NCBI GenBank assembly: GCA_022113835.1
Contig: JAILWY010000015.1
Span: forward strand, 496,001-560,000
Reading direction: 5' to 3'
DNA length: 64,000 nt
Origin: Atopsyche davidsoni
Taxonomy: Eukaryota > Arthropoda > Insecta > Trichoptera > Hydrobiosidae
Shown here: in pieces, positions 13,088 through 26,450 of the stretch
Position numbering within the stretch: position 1 is the stretch's first letter
Layout: every line of letters starts with the position of its first letter
Notes under the pieces: generated by a model
Told to the model about the DNA's origin: nothing
The model's input: only the letters and a program-made list of their open reading frames with translations
The model's database searches: none
Translations under genes and position numbers: made by a program

Positions 13088-13110
13088 TGCTTGGTGGTAA
13101 GTACCAAGCA
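13088..13110. repeat. Perfect 8-bp stem-loop
   Basis: TGCTTGGT and ACCAAGCA form a perfect stem around a 7-base loop (GGTAAGT). It lies 62 bases before a perfect 16-bp palindrome. Function unknown. Confidence 0.7.
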
Positions 13111-13172
13111 TTTTTATTAAAATACGTTGATATATAAACATGTTTTACGAAAAAATGTTTTACTTTTGCGTA

Positions 13173-13188
13173 AGCGTTTGCAAACGCT
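13173..13188. repeat. Perfect 16-bp palindrome
   Basis: AGCGTTTGCAAACGCT reads identically on both strands. Such a dyad could be a homodimer binding site, but this is inference; a chance palindrome cannot be excluded. Confidence 0.75.
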
Positions 13189-16100
13189 GTACCTCTATCA
13201 AAACACACAGGAAATTTGAAACAGCATCGTATCCATAAGAGGAAACTTCTAGATAAAAGAATTTGTCGGCGAAAAAAAAAATATGCTAGCTAGCGCTATG
13301 TTTTCCTCTTTTAAATAATCCGCAATTCAAACAAAATAATAATCTGTTGCTCTAATATATTCCCCGATACAACGGAACGGAGCTTGCGATGGCGAGGACG
13401 TGCCAGAAATTCGCAACGCTGAAGGATTTGCGCTGAAAAATGGGCCAGCAAAAAGGACATGTGCTAACAGGGATCAATCGTAAGCTAAGGAGTCACGTAT
13501 AAGTTACAAAAGAAACCTGGGGGTTGATACAGCTCCGCGGAAGGGTAGCAGAACCTTTTTTCACAATATCTTGAACGGATGGGGGTAGGTCCGAGAAGCT
13601 GAAAAATTCAGGGCTGAAGGAGGAATCCGCACACGAGACCCGTCCATTGAAAATTGGACATTCTCTTCCGTTTGGATCTAATAAGTTACTCCTTGCGCTA
13701 CGTGACGCTCGCCGAGCTTTCAATAGCGTTTAACTTGCTCGGTTTTTTTTAAAGTTTTTCAGCAAACGAGAGCTTACCCCTGGTAAAATCATGCCTGACC
13801 TGAAAATAGTAAATGTTATATTAATCTAAATATATATATATAAAATAAATATTATTGGATAGAAGGATTTTTTTATAGAAGACTTTCATAGACGTTTCCA
13901 TACTTACAATAAATCTAATAAGTCAAAAGACTAAATAATTATAACGTTACCATTTGTCAGGTGTGAGCGATTTTGCCATTACGAAAATTGTATATACTAC
14001 ACCACTTCTGCTGAATCAAAATCTTTTAACCAATTACCTTGTTGAATTTGTGAAGACATTATCAGTTTTCGTTTCTTTTTAATTAAAATAAAAAAAATTG
14101 CATTGTTGATTACATCTGCAAAGATGAATTTATAAATTTAAACACTAAATATAAATTCTAAGCAGCAAGCCTTCAAAATAGCTCTTTCATAAACGTTATG
14201 GAATCTTCACGCACACATTTCATTTCATTATTCTACGAGTATCCAATCCCTGAAATCCATGCAGAAATAATGCTTAAACATGGAACTTAAAATCACGCCT
14301 ATCTGAAAGATTGGCAGACCGCAAGAGAGTAGAAGCATTTACAGTGAATTGCGATCGAAAAGTACAAGTATTCAGGAAAATCACTTGAAATCTGCTCTTA
14401 AGAGGGTTTTTTCAGTAAAAGGGTCTTCCTCAGGGCAATTTAGAATTTCGACATAATCGAGTAAACTGTTAAACTCATGGCTTCACTCGAACCCTAATGC
14501 CGGACCCCGCGCGCCTCAAGTTAGTGTGTACACTACACTACACGATAATAGATGATAAATAATTTAAATTTAACTTAATTCCATTTAATACTACTCAAAA
14601 ACATGTTCTTCATAAATTAATTTATTCAGATTGCAGCAAAGCTTAATTTAATTTTTTTTGTAGTTTAGTTGATGTTAATGAAGATCATATAAAATATTCT
14701 AAGATTTATAGCATTGTACATATTAAACACTTGAATAATCAAAAATCATTTTTCTTTTTGCCGCAGTGACATTTATATTTTTGAATTCGAAAATATTGGT
14801 TTAGCGGAGATATCTTAAGTTCAAAACGAGCATTGCCATAAAATGTTAGTTAATTGTTATAACATATATTTTGCTTATAACTAGTTCAAAGACACTAAAT
14901 AAAAATTTCACGCACTTCTTTTATCACGCAAAATAATACAAAAAGAGTATTTTATTTTCTGATTGTAAAAATATTTTCGTAAACACAAAGTCCAAATGCA
15001 CTATCAGAAATGAAAGGCCAAATATTTCAACACAATTCAATACATCACAGGGTGACACAGGACCAACAAATAAACCAAATTTATTTATTTTGTACATAAA
15101 ATTGTCCGAGAGAAGTACTGCGCGTTTCTTCGGTCATCCATCATATTAAAGTTGTTTCTTAGATAATATTTGGACGCAGCCTTCAGCTGAAAGCATGAAA
15201 GTCGGGTTTCCTCCGCGGCGGAGCCGAGAATTTTCATTGAGAATCCCAATGCCTTTTTCATTTCCTGAATAAGAACAGCTCAACCACAAGTATGACTTTT
15301 ATTTCAGATACATTTAATAATCTTATTTAATACAGGAGGGGTTATATACAATATTTAAGAAGTAGATATGTTTTTAGGGAAACAATTTTTATGTAATTGA
15401 TAGAATTCAAGTATGTATCATATATATAATAGATAAATAAACAAAGAATAAATTAAAGAGTAGCAAAAAAATTATCGCCGTGCTTCAGGAGAGTATAAAA
15501 AACTTAGAGTTCATTTTTCATTTAGTGTGTTTTTTTTTATAAATCCTTAAATAAGCAAAGAACGAAACTTTGATAAAAATATTCGTTTACTCATTAGAAA
15601 TACGAGTATTGTGTTATAATTGAGAGTAATCGAGTTTCCTATTGACTGTGTTCGTATATTCGGACCGGACCTTATACATAAATGAAACGAAAGGAGACAA
15701 TACAAAATTTAAACAAATACAAAGTTAACAAAGCAGCCTTTGGTTATAATAAGCGTTTGCAGATTCCTAATGTAGATGAATCTAGATTATTTTTTAATTA
15801 GAAAATAAAGAAAAAGATGTGTGTATTTTTATTAAATATGTTTAAATAATTAGCAATACATCAATCAAAGTCACGATTATTTTACAACGTGACGCCATTA
15901 TGCTATCTGCGCTATTAGATAGTGATTTATACTGTACGTTTCAAACGTAATTTAGTGTTGACCAATGAATGCAAAGCGGCGGCCATTGTCTTGCCAGCGA
16001 ATCGATTAATTCGACTTTGGATCGTTTGCCTCGTTTCGGAGTGGAGATGTGACAACACTGACGCCGGATGTTCGGAACTCGACTGTGAATTGGCGGGACG

Positions 16101-16394
16101 GAATTCAATCGAGTCGGGAGGAAATTGAAATCGAGAGTTGTTTCAATTATAGTGAGATCAGTTCACCGTGTACCAATCTAGTCGGACATCGTAAACATTC
16201 GGAAACGTTCGGGGTACATCGGTTAATGTTTCAATTTTAGGATTACCGTTTTGAAACGATACGCAACTAAGCTTTCTTTGATTAATCCTATCTGTAGTTG
16301 AATTGTTTTCATTTAAATAAAGTAAAAATAGGCTTTTTTGTGTATCTTCACAAATTTAAAGAGTATACAAACACATTTAAAACAAAATATTTTT

Positions 16395-16463
16395 GTGATT
16401 TTTTCACAAGTTTAACTTTATTGGTGACAGGAATCATCAACCTTTCACGTTGGCATTATAAAC
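16395..16463 (+). repeat. Family A dispersed repeat, diverged copy
   Basis: It shows GTGATTTTTTCACAAGTTT, then TTATTGGTGAC and ATCAACCTTTCACGTTGG, then CATTATAAACC, collinear with the family A arm at 7645-7715. It has many substitutions. Confidence 0.6.
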
Positions 16464-17056
16464 CAAACAATTACGTAAATTTAGTAATTTAAATATTGCA
16501 ATCCAGTAGCTTAGCCAAATAGCTAAAAAAATAAATATGGTATTTCAAATGGCTGAACCAACAAAAAAATATGTCCATTATTGCTAAATAAAATGCTTGG
16601 CCTAATAACTAATCTGGCAAATGTACTAACCTAATAATTAGATTTATACTCATGTCACTTATTTTTCGATATATTGCGAGTCATTTTTAGTTAATAGTAC
16701 ATTCAAAAAATAATTTTAACTGTAAAGCAGTAAGTTAAATGAAAGGTCATGTGTAAGGTGTTAAAAAATGTCATTTACAGGTATATTTGTATGATGGTAG
16801 TTGAAGAGAAGTGGACTCATGTAAATTTTAATGCTGCAGTTCACAGACTGCAGTTGAGGATAATCACAGAAGCATACAATAAAACAAGAGATTACTTAAA
16901 AAATGATATTTTAACTACAAACTTAGTTTACAATATTTAACTAATAGATTTGCACATTGATGAAGGGAAAAATTCTTAGAATATTGATTACTTTAACTTA
17001 TACACCGACACATTGAGGTCTAAGTTCTCGTCGTTTTATATATAAATCGTTAAGAT

Positions 17057-17246
17057 CAGTGTTTTTCATCGTTTTTATACTTTTGAAAGTTAAAAAATTC
17101 TGGCTAAACCCAGGACATTTATAAAAATATTTATTTATTGTAGTGTAGAACCTATAGACAATTGTCTTTTTCTTTTACCCGCGACCCCCCGTGTAAGACA
17201 TTAAGCACCTCCCTGGGGGTCGCTACCCACATGTTGAAAAACACTG
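17057..17246. mobile_element. 190-bp hAT-like miniature element
   Basis: It opens with CAGTGTTTTTCATCG and closes with TTGAAAAACACTG, whose reverse complement is CAGTGTTTTTCAA. The inside contains GCGACCCCC and GGGGGTCGC blocks. The CAGTG...TTCTCAA-type terminus with an inner GCGACCCCC block is common in hAT elements. Flanking octamers are GTTAAGAT (17049-17056) and GTTAGTAG (17247-17254), sharing only the first four bases, so the 8-bp target duplication is decayed or not real. There is no coding capacity. Confidence 0.65.
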
Positions 17247-20200
17247 GTTAGTAGATGAATACTGTATACACAATGAGCCTGTGCGAGTGAAAAGTGTGGA
17301 TTTTTAAAATTATTTGATAAAAACATCTTTAGTATTGCGTACCGCATACTGAAACCATATTTTTTATAACTATGTTAATTTTAATAAACGCTTAATTACT
17401 CTAATTGATCGACATCAACTACGCATATATGTTTTACGTGTTTTTTTCTAAGCAAGAACTCAGTTACATAATTGAATAACAGAAAAAAGTGGAGCAATGA
17501 AATTAATTTTGGTGAAGAATGGCTCAATATTTTGCAGGAAATGGGACAATGGGGCTGTGTGCTGTGTACTTAAAAAATAATTTCTTTATTCGCTCAACCA
17601 GTTTTCTCAGATAAACTTTTCTTATTTATGACGCTCTTAGTAATAAATATACAGCGATAATGTTCACAAGCATAAAAAAATACACTAAGAAATAAAAATT
17701 ATAGTTATCTACATAAGCATATTGAATATTATTGTTATTTTTATTAATATTTTTCATTTATCATACATCTATTTAATCTGCGTGTATAACTTGTGTATAT
17801 ATTTAAAGAAAAATAAATGAAACAACTATAATAAAATATAAACTTTTAATAAAATAATCAATTAATGTTAATTTGCTTGAAGAAAGAACGATCACAATAC
17901 ATAACACATTGTTAGAGTTTAAGATTAACTTCACGGCGGTGTTTATACGATAAAATATACTTTTTACATTTCACGTAAAAAAAATGTTTTTATTTTGTTA
18001 TATAATTTGAGCGTAAACTATTTCGTTTGGCTTAGAAGTTTAAAAAAAGCACTGCCCATGTCACAAATGTACTTGGTTCTTTAATTATAAAAATTAAACA
18101 ATTATTTGATTTTAAAAGCTTTTGTCGGAATCTTCTTCATTTCTGTGTAAAGGTTCAGAAATCACAATGAAACAAAATACTTTACAAAACTGATGAAATT
18201 TCACTTCCTACCAAAAACCCAATAAACAATTCAGATTGCAATCTCAATTCTCACCTGCCGTGTCAGTTTAGTTATGCAGATCCTTTCAGCAGCATCGATC
18301 CACCCTCTCCGTTTGATGCGCAACAGCCCTCAAATCATCCCCTACCCTAGGCAAGCTTCACAGGTCAGTGCTTTCCGCCCCCCAAAGGTACAAGCACCAT
18401 CAAAGCCTTCTAACTCGCATTGTGGCGGAGGTCGCGTCGACGACAGCTCCGCCTTTTATTTCCGAGTTTCAGTGTATTTTTGGGTTCATTTTTGTGTTTT
18501 CTATGTAAAAAGCATTTTTATAAAATCAAATTTTCATCTATATATTTTTTTACGTCTGTGACGTCTGTTTGAGTAAGAGTACAATAAAAAATAAAAAAAA
18601 AACAAAAAATGTACATGTGTAAAGTCTGATGAGCTTCTTGTATTTCGATGACTTGGCAGTCTCCGTTGTCTTTTGGAATTTTCGATTTTCATTTGGAACA
18701 TGAGATCATATAAAATATACATACAGAGAATTTTTTGAAATTATGATGATTTTGTATTAATTTTATTCATACAAATATATTTTGGACACATTCTTACACC
18801 TTAATGCGACGTGATATGCATTTCCATAAAATGTTTTATAATTGTTTTTATTTGTATTATTGTGGTTAATAGACAAAACATTTTTTAAAACGTTAAAAAC
18901 ACCATTCTATTTTTTTTTAATAAACCGCAATAGAAATTTAAAAAAATATATAACTCAATTATCTGATGCTTATGTATCAACAACAGAGTGGTTAATTTTG
19001 CAATGATATTTATTTAAAAACATGCTTATTTTAAGTCAAATGACTAAGTGATGACAACATTTTAAATTGTCCTGACAAAGTCTTTAAAGGCGAATAAGCC
19101 AAAAATTCAATACGATGTTATCTTTGAAAAACTTGGCTTTTAACATTCAATGCTTTAAATATAATATAATTTTTTTTTAAATACTGCCAAAACAGCGACT
19201 CCAGTGCACAAAAAGCCATTCGATAATCAAAAGCGATACAATTTCATTTTTAATCACTAAAATATAAAACTCAATAAATATGTACTCATTAAAAAATTTA
19301 ATAATGATTAAATACCCTGAATACCATATTTGTTATTAATTGAATATGACAAGAAAAAAATATTTATGCTATTCACAATTTTCTTATAAAAAAAAATTCG
19401 AATCCTTTAGCTTAGAATTTAATTGAATCATAGGCGCTCAAGATTGACCTTCCGAAAATTGAAAGCGGAACATTAAAAAAGAAAAAATATGGAATAAAAT
19501 AGCAGTTAATGTGAATGGTCATGAGGCTTAAAAAATTAAACATTTTCTCAATAACGTAATATGTAAATGGAATCACATATTGTGTTATTGTCCTTGGATA
19601 TTACGTTTATTATAATATTAATAAAATATTTAAAGTTGCTAATCTTAAGAAGAAACTTAATCTTTAGTGCAGTTTGACCTGAAAATGGTAAGTTTCCTGA
19701 AAGACGACGAGTGGGCACGCCCCCACGCCGGTGAGTTTCATTTCCTTTGCTAATTAAGCGGCCTGATTTCGAAAAATGAAAACTTTTCAAAATAAAGTAA
19801 AACAGAATAATGAGCTACCCTTAATTAAAGGCGGACATTTTTCGAGAGTTTACAAGTTGCGACGGTGCCGGAGTTTCATTTTCTAGTAAAGAACATGTTT
19901 CCTGGAGACAGCGGAGTTATGCGCCGACCGGGGCTCGTGTTTGACAATTTGATTACCGCCTCGCGAAAAGGTGCCTCATACCTGAAATGAACCCCTTAAT
20001 AACTATGTTTGACAAATTATCACGAATACTGTGTTAACATTTCGTAAAAATATTTTAGTATAAAACAGCTATTAAATTAATATTTGTTTTTATGGTTATG
20101 TCGAGGTTGTTAATCTTCATCGATTAATAGAAGTTTTATGCCTAAGGTCTGGCATTCAGTACTTAAGTCGTTTTTTAAGGACGATGATCGATCAAATGGT

Positions 20201-20252
20201 GAAAAGTGATTGATGCCAATTTACTGAAAAAATATTCGAGTGTCAAAATAAA
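17247..20252. other. Non-coding AT-rich stretch
   Basis: A frame at 18274-18561 (plus, 95 codons) has no recognisable domain and becomes low-complexity aromatic residues at its end. A GC-richer patch lies at 19680-19970. Nothing else is identifiable. Confidence 0.5.
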
Positions 20253-20336
20253 AATAATCAATGTTGATTAACTCTCAAGAAACTAATGTTAAAAACAAGG
20301 ACCGTTCTATAGAGGTCTCAAGAAAAAAAATATTGT
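20253..20336 (+). repeat. 84-bp twin repeat, copy 1
   Basis: It differs from the sequence at 28048-28131 at a single base (T here, A there). It contains the dyad AATCAATGTTGATT near its left end and a second near-dyad around TCTATAGA (GACC..TCTATAGAGGTC). No target-site duplication or terminal repeat is visible. See the findings for why the conservation stands out. Confidence 0.9.
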
Positions 20337-21084
20337 GTGCACTTGTACGAGACGTTTAACGATAAATATTCTGATAATTGGATAAACATGAATGGGTGTT
20401 TATTTTTTCACAAGCTTGAGCTTGACAGTTGATTACGTGCCTCCTTTATAGGCTGTGTGACTAAAATACAAATGCTTGTAAATATACGAAATAAACAATA
20501 TGTGTTAATTGGTCTTTTTTATAATAATTTTGCAGTACTTGGAATTACTTAACATATAATTGTTTAGTAAAATGTCATAGTAGCACTCAGAGACTTCTCT
20601 CTTATTTTTCAATGAATACGTACTTTTCCAGGTACTTTTATTAAAAAGATGGAGGAGTAGTAACTTAAAGTTATCATAAACTCATAGTTTAATCATTCCC
20701 AACATCCGTTTTTGACTTACTTTCGCTGAGTGTACTTTATTTTTCATAAATAATTTTTCTCCAGGCGACGCTAGCGAGGCCAACTTTTCGGATGATAAAT
20801 AACGAAATAATTGAGTTTTTTCTTTTTTTGGACCCCTCCAGCAGCCCAGAGGTGCACGAGGGCGGGGAGGGTGTTTGTTTCATTTACTAAGGACTAATCA
20901 TTTTGACGACAGAACAGCCAGCAGTCGCAACAAAAAACATATTCAAAGTTAATTAAACGCAGTCAAATATTAATCTGAGTTAGGCATTATACTCTAAATA
21001 TAGTTGTTTCTTCGATTTTCCACATAGATCATGCAAATAAAATTTCATATTTCATATAGGAAGTTAAATAATATCTTTATGATA

Positions 21085-21165
21085 TCATAATGCCAACGTG
21101 AAAGGTCACAAATAAAAACGAACATGTGGAAAATCACTCAAGTATTTTACTCAAAAATATTATGA
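21085..21165 (-). repeat. Family A dispersed repeat, reverse copy with a gap
   Basis: It reads TAATGCCAACGTGAAAGG directly into TCACAAATAAAAACGAACATG and AAAATCACTCAAG. Relative to the other copies it lacks the TTGGCGAAACCGG segment, so it carries an internal deletion of about 12 bp. Confidence 0.7.
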
Positions 21166-21169
21166 AAAA

Positions 21170-24100
21170 ATAATATTCAAATATAAATCGTCTCTGGATT
21201 ATATCTCAGAGAAACTAATAAATAATTTCTGGAGAAAAATATTGCGCGACTTCCTTGTATATACAAAGAAGATACCGGAGACGTATTAAAAAGTACACAG
21301 CCGTAGCTACCACTGAATACTTATGACAGTTCGTCTATCTGTATCTTCTTTTGCTGACATCGTCTTGATTTCAGATCATCTGTTGATTATTGTCTCGGAG
21401 AACAAAGTCAAAAAAAATATACAGCCCTTCTTCTCAAAAGTTTCTACTCAGTCATTTATCTTAATAAACTTACCACATCACAATAAAATCAATAGGCATA
21501 ATAAAGAAGGCAGCGGTGAACGTAGAGGGGAATAAATCGACGGTGATTTCCCTTTATAGTTGGATTTCTTATTCATAATACGGCAGCGGATGGTACCGGC
21601 ACAATAACCGATCCTAATAAATTTCACAGTAGGTTTAATCGCTCAGAAATGCCACCTTAGCATCGATTTCCCCGGAGAGCAGTGAAAACTATGGATGGCA
21701 GTACATCGGGAAAGTCTGACGCACTGCTGAGAAGTCAGCAACCACGAGGGTGACTTGCAGTACTATGTGGTGGGGTAAACATACAATAATGAGACGTTTA
21801 TTGGCATGAGGGGATGCTACAACTGCACCCAAAAGCTATTTGATAAACCTAACTCGTTATAGATTGAAACATAACTCACATGCGGGTTTAGAGTTTATAT
21901 CAAATAACCACATAAAATACTGTAAGGGTTAAGAAAGGTTTGTAATTCAACCTCTTGAGGACGAGTGGAAAAATAAATCTATATTAATTTACGTTACGTT
22001 TTTAATAAAAGGGAAAATACAGCTTTTTCTACAGGTTTTACTATTAATTTAAAAAGGTACACGACCTTGAATGTCATACACTTCTAAGGTATAAATAAAA
22101 ATACAATATATATTATTTATCTAGCAATAATTTGAAAAATTGTATATACATATTCGAAAAGATATCAAATGTCTCGTTTATAGCCGAATTCAGAAACTAT
22201 AATATTTAGAATATTTTCATGACATTCCAATTTATTCGATTATCGAAACCAATCGATTTCGGCTATCACTAGTTAACCCCACACAAGTAATACATTTCAT
22301 ATGAATATGTAGTAAAATCTATTGTAGTAGAAAACGTCCAAGAAAATACAATAGAGATAAATATTGCCTTCTTACCCCCAGCTCGAATAAAATAACATTA
22401 TAAAACAGATTTATAACCCGCTCGGTAATATAAATTTTATGGAGCAGAAATTTATCAAGTCGAAAATACAATAACTACAGGCAGAAACAAATAAATTATA
22501 TTTTAAATGGCGTCGTTATGGCGGCGCATTAAGGTGCCGGTAAACGATTGCGCTTCCGGGGAAAAAAGCAAATTAATTCGCAAGTAAAGTAAAGTTACAT
22601 TAAGACATTGATAGACACACGCGGAGACCCCTATGCTTATGAATGTCGCTATGTCTTCATTATGGGAACACGAAATGTCCATTTATCCCATAGAGAACAT
22701 ATGATGTCGATAAATCCACAGCCGATGGCGAATTCGTTAGTAAATCAGTTTTTTGCGATTCGTACAAATTTATTACCGACCGCACGGCTTGAGTACTTAA
22801 GTATTACTATATCGCACTTATTTTCTTCTTAGATGTTAAGCCGCGCGTTTTTAGCAACTTCATATTAACGCGAATTTCATTTACTATTTTCAGTAATTGT
22901 GGCTCCAGTATCGGAAGTCAAACGTTGAACAAATAATCATAACTTATCGTGGCTTAACACCCAAAACCAAAACATGCGCATAACTATGGACACCAAAACC
23001 TGCCACAACAAGTATATCGTATTCCAAAAATAATTTTTCATCGATGGAAAATTTATTATGTGAGTGGTGACTGATCATGGTTGCCGAGCAAATGGTTCCG
23101 GATACAAGCGAGGCAACAAATTTATTTAATTGCAATTTATGTTTAACGAGATAATTAAAAAAAAAAAACTGTTTCGGAGACATGCTAATCTAGGAACAAC
23201 TACGACGACGACCTTGGGCTGAAGATCGCTTGATCGTCGATTTCACGCTCGCTCAAAGGATATTTCGCTCTGGATTAAAAAAAAATCCTATTAGACTAAA
23301 GAAATTTGTGGGTTTGCGCTATTTAGAATAGGTGACAGAGGAAGAGTTAAACAAGCCCCTGAGTTTGGATTATGATCTCGTGTGAAGTTCATTTCATTTC
23401 TGTCTTAAATATTGATTAAAAAATATTTGATGCTATCAGGATTAATCTATAAAAAGTCATTAAATCTTATCTTGCTCAAGATGCTCCAGTCCTCTCCAAC
23501 ACTCACCAAATTGTATTTATCTACCAACGCCTTAAATGATTAAACACAACATTAAAAATTATATCTACCATCTATTACACGTGTATCGACTACTACAATA
23601 TTTAACTAAGGCAAACATTAAAGTATAAGTTATCGGAGACTACAAAGTATCTTCACGACTAATGAAACAAAAATCTCCCAGCGATCACAAATTTAACAAA
23701 TTTATATAGCCCGCAGTGAAAATGTCAACTTAGGAAAATGGCGTAAAATTACATTAACATTTTAACAGCGTCAGAGTAGTCAATCAACTGTCAACGTGTT
23801 TTTCTTTGGTATTTTTCCATTGCTTGTGAAACTAAAAGAGCAAAGTCGCGTCCCGAGATGGACACCTGTAAGAGCTGCTGAATAATGAAGCCTCCTTCCA
23901 GAAGCCCCGCGGCGTAATCCGCTGAAATCCTGAAGCCAGAAATGACACTATTGTCGGAAATTACGAGTATACACAGAGAGCACTATCCGCTGGAGGCTCG
24001 TAATATTTTAGAGAAAATAACTTTGTTTATTTTAGAAATTCAAATTTATTACACGGATAAAATTTACAGAAATTAACGCTACAAGTTGAGATTGCCGGTT

Positions 24101-24348
24101 TAAGGAATGCCATATAAGAAAATCTAGACGTGAAACTAAAAGTATAGGCATTGCTTAGAAATCAAAACTGCCTTTCGAGTATTTTTTAAACAAAGAAATA
24201 GCACTTTACTGTACATTTTACTATACAAAACAATACTTAGATTATTCAATCGCACAAAACGACGAAAAACTTACTGAAATGTGAGGATATATTAAAAATA
24301 TTTTGTATGACGATTGGTAATATTATTTTAAGTTATTTAATACATTAA
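21170..24348. other. Non-coding stretch
   Basis: GC-richer patches lie at about 21560-21780, 22500-22560 and 23870-24000. Frames at 22608-22832 (plus) and 22944-23183 (minus) show no known domain. No repeat copies were recognised. Confidence 0.5.
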
Positions 24349-25324
24349 GGGCCAAGTCCCACTTCTCGAGTTTTTTTGATCATTTTCAGGTCGATTTTGC
24401 GAAAAATCGACTGCACTAATCAAAAAAATTTTAATGCAAAAAGTTAGATACATTCTTTCTTCCGAACACAATATATTTTTATTCCTTATAAATTTACTAT
24501 TAATATGATAAATGTGTGTTTTTCCGATTGAAGTGTAGGAATTGTGAGATTCGTCCGGTACATTTTCCAAGAATCCTTAACATTTAAAAGTCTTTTTTTC
24601 AATTGGAATTAAAAGATTAAATATAAACCATGTGCGCCTTATTAATTTAAAAATTAAAAAAAAAAAAATCTTTATCAAACTTTGGTTTTAAAAAGTCGTC
24701 ATTTTATCCAATTTTTCAACATCTTCAAGATTTTATTTTACCCTGAAAATGGACGTTAATTAAATAATAAAAAATAGATAAATATAATTTAATATTTTTT
24801 TAATACTCTGTAAGAAAATCAACTCTATCAATAGAATAATAAACTAAGAATTAAATAAATCAAATGACACGATTTCTCCAGGTAAAACGGTCCTCTATTT
24901 CTGTCAGAACGGAGATAGCCTCCAAGCGAGCATGACGCCAATTCGTTTCTCGGTATTTAAAAATCGTTATTGGTTGATTTATCGCTGTACAAGGCTTGAC
25001 ATCTATTAAAAAAGATATTTAAGCTCATCATGTCACTTTTTAAACATTAATTGTATTAAATTTGTGCGTATTTTGCGAGTAAAATACAAAAATGTATTTT
25101 ATTTAAAAATCTACTTAGAATATTTGTGACGTGGTCAGCCATGCTTGATCCATAGAGAACGGAGCAGATGACAGCTTAGGCTACTGTGCTCGTTTGTCGT
25201 TGTTAGTATTGGCAACATTGCATTGAAAGCATGTCTCTCTCTAAGATGTCAATTTGGCAACATAGCTACTTTGTACAAATGACAATTTCGACACAGGAGC
25301 AATTTGCGACCGTAATACCCGACC

Positions 25325-25350
25325 CAGTGATACTCAACATTTTTTTTCTT
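25325..25350 (+). mobile_element. Orphan hAT-like terminus
   Basis: CAGTGATACTCAACATTTTT resembles the common hAT left end CAGTGGTTCTCAACC. No matching inverted end was found nearby, so at most this is a truncated remnant. Confidence 0.35.
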
Positions 25351-25927
25351 ACAAGTCACACATGCAATATTTTTGAGTAATGGCTTTTTTCAGGCAATTA
25401 GTTAGTGGGGACTTGGTTTTACACTTATTTCCCATGTATTAAATCTTAATCTTTAAAACCTAAATATATCCAAACGCCTATTTCAAATTTAGTGTGATAT
25501 TGAGATAAAACTTTTTTATTTTAGAAAAATCGGGTTTATAATTGCTACACACTACTCTCAATACGTTATCAAGGTGAGAATCAGTAAGTCGATTTCTATA
25601 TACATTTCTTGCATATTTCACTTTGGAATACGTGTTTCGGGCTGGAGGTTGAGGATGCCTGGTCTAACAGTCATTGGTCGTGAGATCATAACGAAGTCTA
25701 ACCTAAAAATTCATAATTGCATGTACAGTGGCGACGGACAGTTTGTGACAAAATTCAAAATGCCAAGAAAATACTCGCTTTCATATACATACTAAGAATC
25801 CAAAAGCGAAACGAGTAAATTTATTTTATATATTACTAGTGTCTTGTAAATCAATCGATTGGAGGAAAAATAAGAAAACTGTCGTGAATAATCATCTTGT
25901 CAGTTAGTAAATTCCTTCTTTTTTTAG

Positions 25928-26172
25928 AATTGTGTCCCTTTGATAGATCGTCAACACCTGATGGAATTAGTGGTGATAAAATTGTGGAAGTAAAATATCC
26001 ACTATCAATATCGGGAACAAGTGTTGAAGAAGCAATTCTCAACAAAAAATTAAAATTTTGGAAAATAGATAAAAAACAGAATATTACTATAAACGTCCAC
26101 CACGAATGGTATTTTCAAGTACAAGGACAATTGCACATTACTAAGCCTCCAATGAAGAGAGGCACTGGATGA
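25928..26172 (+). pseudogene. Isolated exon of a YqaJ-type (lambda exonuclease-like) nuclease
   Basis: The YqaJ/lambda-exonuclease fold is a PD-(D/E)XK nuclease of phage recombination systems; related domains occur in many copies in invertebrate genomes, often linked to mobile elements. From the ATG at 25897, the frame runs 91 codons: TPDGISGDKIVEVKYP (residues 20-35) holds the catalytic Asp22, Glu31 and Lys33, and WYFQVQGQLHITK (71-83) holds the conserved Gln motif. Both key motifs are intact; the usual Cys before Pro in the EVKCP block is Tyr. The T-rich tract with AG at 25926-25927 looks like a splice acceptor, so the real exon probably starts at 25928. After residue 83 the similarity stops and the frame ends nine codons later. 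No upstream or downstream exons were recognised, so I call it a fragment. Function in this genome is unknown. Confidence 0.65.
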
Positions 26173-26310
26173 AGAAGAAAAGAAATAACCTGTATAATGT
26201 TCAGATTTCTGTCCAGTGTCATATATTTGTTCAATTAATAATAAATAAATGTTTTTGGTGAGATGTGTGTTTTCATTATATATATTTGGGCCTTTTTATT
26301 ATAATTTACA

Positions 26311-26450
26311 TACATATGTCTAAATAAATATATATATATATATATATATACATACATACATATAAGTATATATATATATGTATATATATATATGCGTGTA
26401 TATATACATATATATATTATATATATATATATATTTATATATGTATTATG
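26311..26450. repeat. Compound TA/TATG/TACA microsatellite
   Basis: Alternating purine-pyrimidine sequence: runs of TA broken by CATACATA, GTATAT, GCGTGTA and TTATAT. It lies inside the proposed inverted-repeat element, after the YqaJ exon. Confidence 0.9.

Larger units (their letters stand above)
12456..16394. other. Non-coding stretch with GC-rich patches
   Basis: GC-richer patches lie near 12600-12780, 13370-13740 and 15120-15250. Short inverted repeats occur at 13088-13110 and 13173-13188 (listed separately). The small frames at 13493-13723 (minus) and 15922-16240 (plus) have no recognisable domain. Confidence 0.5.

Noticed and set aside
14995..15010. AAATGCACTATC matches the first part of insect miR-277
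   Set aside because: The match ends after 12 bases and I could not find a complementary arm nearby to make a precursor hairpin.
18626..18650. CTGATGAG resembles the core of a hammerhead ribozyme
   Set aside because: The required GAAA core and flanking stems are not found downstream.
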